Of a DNA stretch of 64,000 nt, positions 11,537 to 19,952 are shown piece after piece. A model generated the notes under the pieces. The model made no database searches and had not been told where the DNA came from. It saw only the letters and a program-made list of their open reading frames with translations. Within the stretch, counting starts at the first letter, position 1; every line of letters begins with the position of its first letter. A program made the position numbers and the translations under genes. The DNA comes from Edaphobacter modestus (GTDB lineage Bacteria > Acidobacteriota > Terriglobia > Terriglobales > Acidobacteriaceae): the NCBI RefSeq assembly GCF_004217555.1, contig NZ_SHKW01000001.1, positions 3,038,001 through 3,102,000 on the forward strand. Direction: 5' to 3'.

Positions 11537-11733
11537 GGTTCCGGTAACTGGTGTTGGCCAATGACTTGCACCTTGATTGGGTGCAGACGTGCATTTGGCG
11601 CTTTGCGTCGCGGAAGAAGGAAAGTTTGGGTATCTCACCTGGAATTTCTTTCCCACATCGCGGGCCCAAAATAACGTCCCCGGGGGCACATGCGTCTGCG
11701 CCAACGCCCGGGACCGAACAGAGAAGGAGCAAC

Positions 11734-12087
11734 ATGAACGTGAAATGGTATCTCGGTGGTATCCTCGCAGCCTCAGTTCTGGCGGCGCCGGCATTTGGAC
11801 AGGTCTCCATCATGATTGGAACTCCTCCGCCGCCGATACGTTATGAGGTCGCTCCTCCGATGCCACAACCCGGTTACGTATGGGCGCCGGGATATTGGGC
11901 TCCCGTACACGGACGCTATGAGTGGTATTCCGGCCGGTGGTCGCGCCCCCCATACCGGGGAGCAGCATGGAACAGCCCACGATGGGAGCACCAGGGCCAG
12001 GGCTGGCGTTATCGCGAAGGCGGCTGGCAAGGACACGGCCACCATGGCAATGGACACGCCTACGGACATGACAAACATGACAAATAG
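11734..12087 (+). CDS. secreted WXXGXW-repeat type protein
   Basis: 117-aa exported protein. AGAAGGAGC precedes the chosen ATG; upstream codons of the frame are not coding-like. A signal peptide ends near VLAAPAFGQ. The mature part is rich in Trp, Tyr, Pro and Gly, with YVWAPGYWAPVHGRYEW and YSGRWSRPPY giving two imperfect YxWxxGxW units. The tail is His/Gly rich (GHGHHGNGHAYGHDKHD) and could bind metal. Proteins of this type are common in Acidobacteria and Proteobacteria and have no established function. Confidence 0.78.
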   Translation: MNVKWYLGGILAASVLAAPAFGQVSIMIGTPPPPIRYEVAPPMPQPGYVWAPGYWAPVHGRYEWYSGRWSRPPYRGAAWNSPRWEHQGQGWRYREGGWQGHGHHGNGHAYGHDKHDK

Positions 12088-12117
12088 AACTGTGGCGTCA
12101 AAAGGGAATGGAGGAGA

Positions 12118-12143
12118 GGCCCGGCGATTGTGCCGGGCCTTTT
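12118..12143 (+). terminator. terminator downstream of the WXXGXW gene
   Basis: GGCCCGGC (12118-12125) pairs with GCCGGGCC (12132-12139) around a 6-base loop, followed by TTTT. The convergent VWFA gene ends 31 bases further on. Confidence 0.85.
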
Positions 12144-12173
12144 CCTTTCACTTCACTTTCACTTCTCCGCGCG

Positions 12174-13271
12174 TTAGCGAAGATCGGCTGGAAGGCTGTC
12201 GAGCGATCCGCTGAAGTAGCTTTCGCGCGAACCGATCTTTGCGTCCGGATAGTCCGGAACACGCACACGGATGCTGTGAAGCCCCTCTGCGGGAGAGCCG
12301 TTGGGTCCAGCCTGCGGCTGAAAACTTAGCAGATAGTAGTTGTGTATCCGGTTCGAGAGCTGGTGCAGCCCGTTGTCGAAGCCCTTCTGGGTGGTGAAGT
12401 TGATGTACTCTCCGCCGGAGAGCTCGGCAAGTGTGCGGGGCGCGTTCTTTTTCGCGGCATTCACCGCCATCACGAGTAGGCCAAAGGGACCGGACCCGCC
12501 ACCGAATCTCAGATCGTTGAGGACCTCGGTCTTCCCGGGCGAGAAGGAGACGGAATCGACGACAGTGTTGGTCTGGCCGAGCGATGCGATGACGTCGGCG
12601 GGCTTCTTGTGGCTGCCGTGGTCACGGGTCTCGCTGATCAGCAGGATGGCGTGACGGTTGCGATCCTTGTGCTCGTCGAGCAGGCTGCTGGCCCAGGCTA
12701 CGGCATCGAAGGTTGCTGCCTCGGCGTCATCGCAGGGCTGCAATTGCCCCAGTGCGTCGAAGGTGGCCTTCGGGTCGGGCGAGAAGTCTCCGAGCAACGT
12801 GGGCTCCTTGCCGTAGCTCGCAATCGCGATCTGCCTTGGCGCTCCTCCTGCGAGGTCATCGAGCATGGTTGCCAGACCGGAGAGCTTCGCGTACTCCATC
12901 ACGGCAGCCCGGCTGCACTGCATCAGCACGACGAGCGTCAGGCCGAGCGAATCGGTGTCCTCATCGAGGTGGATGGCCTGGGCCACACCGTTGTCTTCGA
13001 CCACGAACTGATCGGCACGAAGCGCATAGATGATCTCGCCCTGCTTGGTCCGCACGGTGGCAGGGACCAGGACGACATTGGCCTGAGTTTTGAGGGTGTA
13101 TGCGCTGTCTGGCTGTGCCGGTGTCTGTGCCGGTGGCTGCTGGGGCGGCGGCGTGTTGCCGGGTTGCTGGGCCGTGGCCGTGGAGAAGAGGACGAGCCAG
13201 ACGAGGACGGCATATGCGGAGGATCGCATGCGAGTAAGAGCCCATAACTTTAGACCAGGTCGAGTTGCCAT
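12174..13271 (-). CDS. exported VWFA-related protein, acidobacterial type
   Basis: 365-aa exported protein with a von Willebrand factor A-like domain of the type greatly expanded in Acidobacteria. The start MATRPGLK at 13271 has GGAG eight bases upstream. The signal peptide (VLVWLVLFSTATAQ) is followed by a Pro/Gln-rich linker. The hallmark block VVLVPATVRTKQGEIIYALR and FVVEDNG comes next, then the VWFA-like fold with ILLISETRDHGS and a YYLLSFQP strand. The usual MIDAS DxSxS is replaced by MQCSRA, so metal binding is uncertain. The role is probably in envelope or extracellular protein interaction. Confidence 0.83.
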   Translation of the reverse strand: MATRPGLKLWALTRMRSSAYAVLVWLVLFSTATAQQPGNTPPPQQPPAQTPAQPDSAYTLKTQANVVLVPATVRTKQGEIIYALRADQFVVEDNGVAQAIHLDEDTDSLGLTLVVLMQCSRAAVMEYAKLSGLATMLDDLAGGAPRQIAIASYGKEPTLLGDFSPDPKATFDALGQLQPCDDAEAATFDAVAWASSLLDEHKDRNRHAILLISETRDHGSHKKPADVIASLGQTNTVVDSVSFSPGKTEVLNDLRFGGGSGPFGLLVMAVNAAKKNAPRTLAELSGGEYINFTTQKGFDNGLHQLSNRIHNYYLLSFQPQAGPNGSPAEGLHSIRVRVPDYPDAKIGSRESYFSGSLDSLPADLR

Positions 13272-13439
13272 GAGACTCCGAAGAGAGATATGTGGAAGCG
13301 TATCTTCCTTGGCCGCTTCCCTTTCCAAATAGAATTGTTTCAGAGCCGAAGGATCGTTGATACCGGTCCAGTAAGAAATATCGGTTCCAGACTAACCTGC
13401 GCGCCTCGCACCGCGGGGCCCTCGCAAGAATGAGCGCCG

Positions 13440-15542
13440 ATGAAGCTTGCCGATGTTGCCCTGTCCTCCGAGCCTGTCTCTCGTACGATCTCCTACCCGA
13501 CGGCCCACGCCGTCGACCAGGTAGACGACTACTTCGGCACCCGGGTCAGCGATCCCTATCGATGGATGGAAGACGTCGACTCCCCCGAGGTGACGGACTG
13601 GATCGAGCGGGAGAATCGCCTGACCCGCAGCATCCTCGACAACGTTCCGGGGCGCGAAGCCATGCAGCAGCGGCTGATGGACCTGATCAACTTCGAGCGT
13701 TACACGGCTCCTGTACGCCGAGGAACGCGCTACTTCTACTGGCACAATACGGGCTTGCAGAATCAGAACGTCCTCTACTGGACGGAGGGGCTGGAGGGCG
13801 AACCGAAGGTCCTGCTCGATCCCAACACGTTGTCGGCTGATGGCACGGTTGCCATCAGCGGACTCAGCATCTCGGACGATGGCCTGCTTGCAGCCTACTC
13901 GATCGCCGATGCCGGCTCGGATTGGGAGAGGTGGCATGTTCGCGAGGTCGCCACGGGAGAGGATCTTCCCGATGCAGTGGCGTGGTCGAAGTTCAGCTCC
14001 GCGTCGTGGCTCAAGGACGGCTCCGGCTTCTTCTACGAAGGCTACGATCCTCCGCAGGGCGAGGCGCTCAAGGAGGCAAACTACTTCCACAAAATCTACT
14101 TCCACAAATTAGGAACGCCGCAGAGCGAGGATCGGCTGGTCTTCGATCGGCCCGACGACAGGGAGATGAACGTCGGCGCCGCGGTGACGGACGATGGCCG
14201 CTACCTGATTATCTTCGAGACGAAGGGATCGAGCCCCAACAACCAGCTCTCGATCAAAGATCTTGAACGACCGGATGCTCCCGCGGTGAAGATCGCCGAT
14301 GCAGCCGATGCGGTCTACTCCCCCATCGACAACGACGGCACGCGATTCTGGATTCATACCACCTTCAATGCACCGAACGGCTGCGTCGTCGAGGTCGACC
14401 TCGAACATCCGGATCGCGAGCACTGGAAGACGATTCTCTCCGAGAGCGCGAATCATCTGGACAGCGTCAGCATGATCGACGATACGCTGATCGCAAACTA
14501 TCTCGCCGATGCGCAGAGCATGATTGAGCTGCATACGCGCGAGGGCGATCTGATCGAGCGGCTGCAACTTCCGGCCATCGGTACGGCCGCGGGCTTTGTG
14601 GGCAAACGGAGCGAGACGGAGACCTTCTACCAGTTCACGAACTTCACCACGCCGGCGACGATCTACCGGCTCGACATGAAGACGCGGCGCTCGACCATCT
14701 ATCGCCAGCCAAAGTTGAAGTTCGATCCAGCACAGTACGAGACGCAACAGATCTTCTACACCAGCAAAGATGGCACGCGCATTCCCATGTTCGTGAGTCA
14801 CAGGAAGGGGCTGGAGTTGGATGGAACGAACCCGACGTTGCTTTACGGCTATGGCGGCTTCAACATCTCCCTGCGCCCCGAGTTTTCGTCCGCCAATCTT
14901 CTGTGGATGGAGATGGGCGGCGTCTACGCGCAGCCGAGTCTTCGCGGCGGCGGCGAATACGGCGAGGCATGGCATCAGGCTGGCACAAAGCTTACCAAGC
15001 AGAACGTCTTCGACGACTTCATCGCGGCGGCGGAATGGCTGATTGCGAGCAAGTACACGTCAGCGCCCAAACTGGCGATCTCCGGCGGAAGCAATGGCGG
15101 CCTGCTGGTGGCCGTGTGCGAGATGCAGCGCCCGGAGCTGTTCGGCGCAGCGATGGCCGCAGTGGGAGTGATGGATATGCTGCGCTTCGACAAGTTCACG
15201 ATCGGCTGGGCGTGGAAGACGGACTACGGTTCTCCCAGCGAGGATGAGGCCGAGTTCCAGACGATCTTTCGATATTCGCCGCTGCACAATCTCAAGCCGG
15301 GTACGGCCTATCCGCCGACGCTGATCACGACGGCGGACCACGACGACCGTGTGTTTCCGGCACACAGCTTCAAATTCGCCGCAGCGATGCAGGCCGCGCA
15401 GGCCGGTCCGAATCCCATTCTCATCCGCGTGGAGACGCGTGCCGGACATGGCGGAGGTATGCCTCTAACCAAGCGCGTGGAATTGATCGTGGATCAGTTT
15501 ACGTTTCTGTCACAGCAGCTTGAGATACAGTCGCACGCCTGA
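13440..15542 (+). CDS. prolyl oligopeptidase, S9A family
   Basis: Serine peptidase that cleaves short peptides after proline. The N-terminal part (residues about 15-430) contains the family's starting motif DPYRWMED and the beta-propeller that restricts substrate size. The C-terminal alpha/beta hydrolase domain has the nucleophile Ser551 in ISGGSNGGLL, the acid in TADHDDRV (about 632-638) and His670 in AGHGGG. Length 700 aa matches the family. No signal peptide is present, so it is probably cytoplasmic. It is preceded by a 168-base gap from the divergent VWFA gene. Confidence 0.95.
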   Translation: MKLADVALSSEPVSRTISYPTAHAVDQVDDYFGTRVSDPYRWMEDVDSPEVTDWIERENRLTRSILDNVPGREAMQQRLMDLINFERYTAPVRRGTRYFYWHNTGLQNQNVLYWTEGLEGEPKVLLDPNTLSADGTVAISGLSISDDGLLAAYSIADAGSDWERWHVREVATGEDLPDAVAWSKFSSASWLKDGSGFFYEGYDPPQGEALKEANYFHKIYFHKLGTPQSEDRLVFDRPDDREMNVGAAVTDDGRYLIIFETKGSSPNNQLSIKDLERPDAPAVKIADAADAVYSPIDNDGTRFWIHTTFNAPNGCVVEVDLEHPDREHWKTILSESANHLDSVSMIDDTLIANYLADAQSMIELHTREGDLIERLQLPAIGTAAGFVGKRSETETFYQFTNFTTPATIYRLDMKTRRSTIYRQPKLKFDPAQYETQQIFYTSKDGTRIPMFVSHRKGLELDGTNPTLLYGYGGFNISLRPEFSSANLLWMEMGGVYAQPSLRGGGEYGEAWHQAGTKLTKQNVFDDFIAAAEWLIASKYTSAPKLAISGGSNGGLLVAVCEMQRPELFGAAMAAVGVMDMLRFDKFTIGWAWKTDYGSPSEDEAEFQTIFRYSPLHNLKPGTAYPPTLITTADHDDRVFPAHSFKFAAAMQAAQAGPNPILIRVETRAGHGGGMPLTKRVELIVDQFTFLSQQLEIQSHA

Positions 15543-15646
15543 TTCCGTCTCATGCGCTATGTTGCGCGAATCGTGCAGCATAGCGCGAACCACAAACCAT
15601 TTTTGCATCGTCACCCCACCCGGCAACGTCGAATATTCGGAGTGGA

Positions 15647-15811
15647 ATGATGATGACAAAGATAAAGGGTTTGATCCTGCTATCGTTGGCGCTCTGCCCC
15701 GCTTTCGCAGTGGCGCAGCCAAAACCTATAACGGTACGCACGCGGACACAGACGGTTCGCGATCGCACGCCGAGGGTACGGGTACGCGACTCGCGGCCAC
15801 ATCAGCGCTAA
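15647..15811 (+). CDS. tiny Arg-rich secreted peptide
   Basis: A 54-codon frame starts at one of three successive ATG codons (15647, 15650, 15653) just after GGAG at 15639. It encodes a textbook signal peptide (KIKGLILLSLALCPAFAVAQ) and a mature part of about 30 residues that is strongly basic, with alternating Arg and Val/Thr/Asp (VRTRTQTVRDR, VRVRDSR). A good terminator follows 35 bases after the stop. I recognise no family. The ribosome site, the clean signal peptide and the terminator support a real gene; a role as antimicrobial or envelope-binding peptide is only a guess. Confidence 0.6.
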   Translation: MMMTKIKGLILLSLALCPAFAVAQPKPITVRTRTQTVRDRTPRVRVRDSRPHQR

Positions 15812-15846
15812 CGATTCTGTAGGTCCTCTCTGGTTGTTGTATTGAA

Positions 15847-15870
15847 GGCTCCCGGCTGCCGGGGGCCTTT
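15847..15870 (+). terminator. terminator between the Arg-rich peptide and trpF
   Basis: GGCTCCCGGC (15847-15856) pairs with GCCGGGGGCC (15858-15867), one mismatch, followed by TTT. Because trpF converges on it, it may act in both directions. Confidence 0.75.
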
Positions 15871-15875
15871 CGTCT

Positions 15876-16544
15876 TCATTGCGCGGCTTTGGCGATGCGC
15901 AGAAACGCTGCCAGTTTTGCGGGGTCCTTGCGGCCGGGCGACGCTTCTACTCCACTGGCTACGTCAACGCCCCAGGGATCGAGCTCGCGGATCGCCTCGC
16001 CGACATTCTCCGGACGCAGACCTCCCGCGACGATGATCTGTAGAGTCTTCGCGGCATCCTGAAAGACGGAGCGAGCAGCCTTCCAGTCAAACGAGACTCC
16101 CGTTCCGCCTCCTGCATTGCCCACTCGCGAATCCACCAGAACACGATTTACTTTGGCCAGCTCGCCGATCTCTCGCAACTCCGCACTCAGACGCTCACGG
16201 CTGTCGGTGCCTACCACCCAGTGCAGTGTCTGGATGATGCCGATGGTATCGCCGAGACGCTCCCGCAGCCGATGAAGGAGGGGCAGGTCAACGCCTCCAT
16301 GAAGCTGCACCGCGGTGAGGCCGGCTTCGTGAACGATTGCGGCGATCTCCGCGGCATCGCGGCTGTACACCACTCCGACGCACTCTACGTGCTTTGGAAG
16401 ATGCGGCGTAATGGCGGCAACCTGCGCGGAGGATACGCGACGCTTGCTCTCCGCGAAGACGAACCCCAGAGCATCGGCGCCCAGCTCTACGGCGAGCTGC
16501 GCATCTTCAAGGCTGGTGTTGCCGCAGATCTTGACCCATGTCAT
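15876..16544 (-). CDS. trpF: phosphoribosylanthranilate isomerase
   Basis: Third step of tryptophan synthesis from anthranilate: converts N-(5'-phosphoribosyl)anthranilate to CdRP by Amadori rearrangement. The start MTWVKICGNTS at 16544 carries the catalytic Cys of VKICG. LGFVFAESKRRV, AVQLHGGVD, VLVDSRVG (general acid Asp) and the phosphate-binding IVAGGLRPENV and DVASGVEASPG follow in order. 222 aa is normal. Its ATG overlaps the trpC stop in an ATGA, so the two are translationally coupled. Confidence 0.96.
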   Translation of the reverse strand: MTWVKICGNTSLEDAQLAVELGADALGFVFAESKRRVSSAQVAAITPHLPKHVECVGVVYSRDAAEIAAIVHEAGLTAVQLHGGVDLPLLHRLRERLGDTIGIIQTLHWVVGTDSRERLSAELREIGELAKVNRVLVDSRVGNAGGGTGVSFDWKAARSVFQDAAKTLQIIVAGGLRPENVGEAIRELDPWGVDVASGVEASPGRKDPAKLAAFLRIAKAAQ

Positions 16545-17350
16545 CGCAGCACTCGTTCTGAATACTGGTGATCGAGGAGCGAGGCCAACGCCGCTCCAGG
16601 ATCGGACTGACGCATCAGCGTCTCTCCCATCAGGAAGGCGTCGTATCCCACATCCCGCAAGCGGGAGATATCTCCGGCGTTTCGCAGGCCGCTCTCGGCC
16701 ACCTTGACCGTATCGGCCGGCATCGATGAAACGAGCTCGAACAAGAGCTCCGGATGCATCTCGAAGGTGCGAAGGTCGCGGCTGTTGACGCCGATGACAT
16801 CGAATCCCAGCGCGATCGCGCGCTTCAGCTCTTCTGCCGAATGGACCTCGCACAACACATCGAGCGCAAGGCTGCGAGCCTCGTTGCGAAGGTGATTCAG
16901 CTCTTGATCCGCGTGGGCTGCGACAATCAGCAGAATGGCATCCGCACCCGCGGCACGCGCCTCTACGATCTGAAACGGGTCAACAATGAAGTCCTTGCGC
17001 AGACATGGAATGTTGACGACCCGCGAAGCCGCCTCAAGAAAATCGAGCGATCCCTGAAAGAATTTTTCGTCGGTAAGGATGGAGAGAGCTGCCGCTCCGC
17101 CAGCCTCGAATCCTTTTGCGAGAACCGGTGGATCGAAGTCCTCGCGGATTAACCCTTTCGAGGGCGATGCCTTCTTGATCTCGGAGATGATGGCAGGGCG
17201 CTCGAGGCTTACGGTACGCAGTCGCGCTGCAAATCCTCGCGGAGTGTGCATCGAAGCTCTTCGCTCAATCGATCCGAGGTCTGCAGAGGCCTTCCGCTCG
17301 CTGACCTCCGAGGACGTGTTGGCAAGAATGTCGTCGAGTCGTGTTGGCAT
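16541..17350 (-). CDS. trpC: indole-3-glycerol phosphate synthase
   Basis: Converts CdRP to indole-3-glycerol phosphate, the step after TrpF. The start at 17350 (MPTRLDDILAN) gives 269 aa, as expected. Motifs of the TIM barrel are intact: ISEIKKASPSKGLI with the catalytic Lys, LSILTDEKFFQGSLD, LRKDFIVD with the general-acid Lys, LCEVHSAEE with Glu, GVNSRDL and VAESGL. Other trp genes are not in the window, so the pathway is split in this genome. Confidence 0.97.
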   Translation of the reverse strand: MPTRLDDILANTSSEVSERKASADLGSIERRASMHTPRGFAARLRTVSLERPAIISEIKKASPSKGLIREDFDPPVLAKGFEAGGAAALSILTDEKFFQGSLDFLEAASRVVNIPCLRKDFIVDPFQIVEARAAGADAILLIVAAHADQELNHLRNEARSLALDVLCEVHSAEELKRAIALGFDVIGVNSRDLRTFEMHPELLFELVSSMPADTVKVAESGLRNAGDISRLRDVGYDAFLMGETLMRQSDPGAALASLLDHQYSERVLR

Positions 17351-17400
17351 AGCTTCTATTTTACGAGTTAGTAGAAAGCAGCAGATCGCTCGGCTTAAAT

Positions 17401-17433
17401 GAAAAGAGAAGCGCATTGCGCTTCTCTTTTTTC
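17401..17433 (-). terminator. terminator of tRNA-Leu, before trpC
   Basis: A 13-bp perfect stem AAAAGAGAAGCGC (17402-17414) pairs with 17418-17430 around a 3-base loop. T runs flank both sides, so it can work in either direction. It separates the tRNA from trpC on the minus strand. Confidence 0.8.
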
Positions 17434-17460
17434 TCTCATTGCCTGTGAGGTGAATCCTGG

Positions 17461-17545
17461 TGCCGAAGGGGGGACTCGAACCCCCACACCCTTGCGAGTA
17501 CATGGACCTGAACCATGCGCGTCTGCCAATTCCGCCACTACGGCA
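17461..17545 (-). tRNA. tRNA-Leu (anticodon CAG)
   Basis: 85 nt on the minus strand. The acceptor stem pairs TGCCGTAG-like 5' bases with the CTTCGGCA 3' end, the D arm reads GGCGGAATTGGCAGACGC, and the anticodon stem CATGG/CCATG encloses TTCAGGT, giving CAG. The T arm GGGGGTTCGAGTCCCCC is perfect. The long variable arm is that of a class II tRNA. The CCA is not encoded. Confidence 0.95.
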
Positions 17546-17676
17546 ACGGTCGTATACGCCCTGCCTGTGGGAGGCCGAACACCGCAACCGCGAGTCTTTA
17601 GTGTCGCAAAGCCCGGCTCACGTGTCAATTCAACCGATGGTCTAGACTGATCCTGCGAGGAGCCTCTCACAACGTC

Positions 17677-17943
17677 ATGGAACAACCGCAAAAGAAGCCG
17701 TCCCAGCCTGATCTCAATGCCTCAGAGACCATTCCTGCCGACCTTGCCGTCGAGATCCGCAAGCTGGCTCACGAACTCAGCAATGCGCTTGAGATTATCG
17801 TTCAGACCAGCTATCTGCTCGGGACGGTGGGCCTGAAGGAGCCTGGCTCGGAATGGCTGCGCATGATGGATAACGGAGTCCACAAAGCAATGGATATCAA
17901 TCTGTCGTTGCGCGACTACATCAAGTCTCACACGCAGCCATAG
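17677..17943 (+). CDS. stand-alone HisKA-like H-box protein
   Basis: 88-aa protein made of little but a histidine-kinase dimerisation-type helix pair. The H-box KLAHELSNALEIIVQTSYLL puts a candidate phospho-acceptor at His32. No sensor, ATPase or membrane part is present. It converges on a response regulator gene ending 38 bases away, which makes a phosphotransfer partnership plausible but unproven. The arrangement resembles the C-terminal part of the GAF protein at 5625, so two kinase-less H-box proteins exist within 12 kb. Confidence 0.7.
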   Translation: MEQPQKKPSQPDLNASETIPADLAVEIRKLAHELSNALEIIVQTSYLLGTVGLKEPGSEWLRMMDNGVHKAMDINLSLRDYIKSHTQP

Positions 17944-17980
17944 ATCGCCCAGAGGATTGGGCCTTCATCGAGACAACAAA

Positions 17981-18580
17981 TCAAGCCGGGCGGGCAGCTC
18001 GCTTCACGGCCTTCTTCGCCGCAAGCTTTACCGGCTTCTTTGCAATGGCTTTCTTCGCGGCAGTCTTTTTCGAAACAGCCTTCTTAGAAACACTCTTTTT
18101 AGAAGCAGTCTTTTTAGAAGCGACCTTCTTCTTTGCTGCAGGTGGCCTGGTGGCTTTCTTCACGGAACCCGGGGCCTTTGCCGCAGCCAACGCAGTCCCG
18201 TTGCCGGTGCGACGAGCAGCATGGGCCTGCATCAGTCGATCGATCTGCTCCAGCAGAAGCCGGGTGTGCATCGGTTTTACCAGCATCCTGTCGGCTCCCA
18301 TCTCCTGCCAGTCTTCCTCGGCGAGCGGGTAAGCGGTCAGAAGGGCCACCACGGGTTCATAGGGCGCTGATCGTGCTGCTGCAATCACGGCCGCGCCAGC
18401 CTGGTCGCTCTCCATGCGCATATCGCTGATCACCATGTGGTACTCGTTCGAACGCAGCTTCAGCTTTCCCTCGCGCCCCGAAGCCGCAGTATCCACTTCG
18501 AAGCCATTGATCTCGAGCACGGCCTTGAGCGTGAGCAGTACCGCAACCTCATCATCCACCAGCAAAATCCGCTTCTTCAT
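17981..18580 (-). CDS. response regulator with histone-H1-like Lys/Ala tail
   Basis: 199 aa. Residues 1-120 are a canonical receiver domain: acidic pair Asp9/Asp10, phospho-acceptor Asp53 in VISDMRM, Thr82 and Lys102 in MLVKPM. After a short linker, residues about 135-199 consist of repeated (S/A/T)KK(A/T/S) units (SKKTASKKSVSKKAVSKK) followed by AKKAVKRAARPA, like bacterial histone-H1/AlgP-type tails that bind DNA non-specifically. No HTH output domain exists. The tail may be the output, coupling phosphorylation to nucleoid binding; this is inference. Confidence 0.85.
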   Translation of the reverse strand: MKKRILLVDDEVAVLLTLKAVLEINGFEVDTAASGREGKLKLRSNEYHMVISDMRMESDQAGAAVIAAARSAPYEPVVALLTAYPLAEEDWQEMGADRMLVKPMHTRLLLEQIDRLMQAHAARRTGNGTALAAAKAPGSVKKATRPPAAKKKVASKKTASKKSVSKKAVSKKTAAKKAIAKKPVKLAAKKAVKRAARPA

Positions 18581-18886
18581 CTTTCTCTTTCTCTCCTCGC
18601 TTCTTTCCGATTGAGGTCTTCAATCGGTACAAGGAATTCAGCCCGGGATGTTTTCCGTCTCTACACAATACACAAACCAATCCCATTGCAGAGAGGGGAC
18701 GCACGGACAAAACTGAACCGAACCCTGCGTACGATGCCGGACGGCGAGATTCCCGTTGGCCGCTTCGCACATCATCTGACCCCGAATATGCATCCTAAGA
18801 GGGTGTTATACTTCAGTGTGCGGCGTTGCTTTGATACGCCCGCAAATCCATTTCAGATACGCATGGCAAGCCTGGTGGCCTGCTGT

Positions 18887-18900
18887 GGAGGCGACCTATT
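18887..18900 (+). promoter_or_regulatory. Shine-Dalgarno and ATT start codon of infC
   Basis: GGAGG at 18887-18891 stands six bases before ATT at 18898. In this frame a stop lies a short way upstream (near 18832) and no ATG, GTG or TTG occurs before the conserved IF3 N-terminus. The 317-base gap 18581-18897 otherwise shows only a possible -10 TATACT at 18807. Confidence 0.85.
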
Positions 18901-19512
18901 CCACCTATCGATAAACGCTCCGCCAAGTCTTTCATCCGCACGAACGAACGAATCCGCGCCCGCGAAGTCCGCGTCATCGACGAGAACGGCGAGCAGCTCG
19001 GGGTAATGCCTCCCTTTGAGGCGCTGAAGATGGCCCGCGAGCGCTCTTTAGACCTGGTTGAGATCTCTCCCAACGCCGTTCCTCCCGTCTGCAAGATTCA
19101 GGATTACGGTAAGTTCCTCTATGAGAAGGACAAGAGCGATCGGGCTGCACGCAAAAAGCAGAAGGTCATCGTTGTCAAGGAGGTCAAGTTCTCCGTCACC
19201 GTGGACGAACATGATTACCAGACGAAGAAGAATCAGACCACCAGGTTTTTGAACGAAGGGGATAAGGTGAAAGCCTCGCTGCGCTTCAAAGGCCGGCAGA
19301 TGGCTCATCGGGACCTTGGTTACAAGATCATCAACCGCCTCATTATGGATATCGGAGACGCCGGCATCGTTGAGTTTATGCCTCGTATGGAAGGTACGAC
19401 CCTCCATGCGATCCTGGCACCTTCCAAAAAGAGCGAACCGGTTCTCAAAAAACCCACCACGGCACCAGTGAAAACCGAGCCGTCTGCCGCAAACACCGGC
19501 GCACAGGCCTGA
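18898..19512 (+). CDS. infC: translation initiation factor IF-3
   Basis: Binds the 30S subunit, prevents 50S joining and discriminates against non-canonical start codons. From the ATT start the protein reads MPPIDKRSAK, then FIRTNERIRAREVRVIDENGEQLGV, the conserved IF3 N-domain opening that an ATG at 19006 would miss. The linker KKQKVIVVKEVKFSVTVDEHDY and the C-domain RFKGRQMAHRDLG are intact. The C-terminus has an extra Pro/Thr/Ala-rich tail of about 25 residues (204 aa in total). ATT/ATC starts are known to allow IF3 autoregulation. rpmI and rplT, usual downstream partners, are absent. Confidence 0.95.
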   Translation: MPPIDKRSAKSFIRTNERIRAREVRVIDENGEQLGVMPPFEALKMARERSLDLVEISPNAVPPVCKIQDYGKFLYEKDKSDRAARKKQKVIVVKEVKFSVTVDEHDYQTKKNQTTRFLNEGDKVKASLRFKGRQMAHRDLGYKIINRLIMDIGDAGIVEFMPRMEGTTLHAILAPSKKSEPVLKKPTTAPVKTEPSAANTGAQA

Positions 19513-19518
19513 TTTCAA

Positions 19519-19548
19519 GAGCGTAGCCTCAATTCCGAGGCTACGCTC
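19519..19548 (+). terminator. stem-loop after infC
   Basis: GAGCGTAGCCTC (19519-19530) pairs perfectly with 19537-19548 around a 6-base loop, 7 bases after the stop. There is no T run, so it is a stable 3' hairpin or weak terminator. Confidence 0.65.
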
Positions 19549-19858
19549 CTCCCAATTCCCCAAAATCAGTTAAAATCGATTCTCTCTTGAATCCCGCGTG
19601 GCTGCCTCCACGTCATGAGATGGCGTTCCTGCGGCTGTGCCGCAACAGCTAATGCTGACTTCGCCGGCTGATCCTTTCCCGCTAAATCCCGGAGCATTAG
19701 GGGTATAGCGCAGGGAGTCCTGTGCTCGCGGGACTGAATAGGCAATTTACATTCCAAACCTCGCCAAAACATACACTCAGAAGTTGTTATTAGGCGTTTT
19801 TCGTTCTGTTACGTCAGTAACTCGAGCCCATAAATATTGTTATATATACCTCATAACA

Positions 19859-19888
19859 TTGGACTTATATACGAACCCATCATATGTT
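19859..19888 (+). promoter_or_regulatory. candidate promoter of the peptide array, in an AT-rich gap
   Basis: TTGGAC at 19859-19864 and TATGTT at 19883-19888, 18 bases apart, lie 65 bases before the first peptide gene. The gap 19549-19952 turns markedly AT-rich after 19780, unlike its neighbours, and holds no supported gene. Confidence 0.4.
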
Positions 19889-19952
19889 TACCTCAGCTGA
19901 TCTGTCCAGCGAAAAATTTTGCAAGGTTAGTAAATCTCTTGAGGTAATCAAC

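Noticed and set aside
19006..19512. infC starting at the first ATG
   Set aside because: Would drop the conserved N-terminal residues that are read from the ATT start with its good ribosome site.
19566..19772. 68-codon minus frame after infC
   Set aside because: No ribosome site and no recognisable protein pattern.
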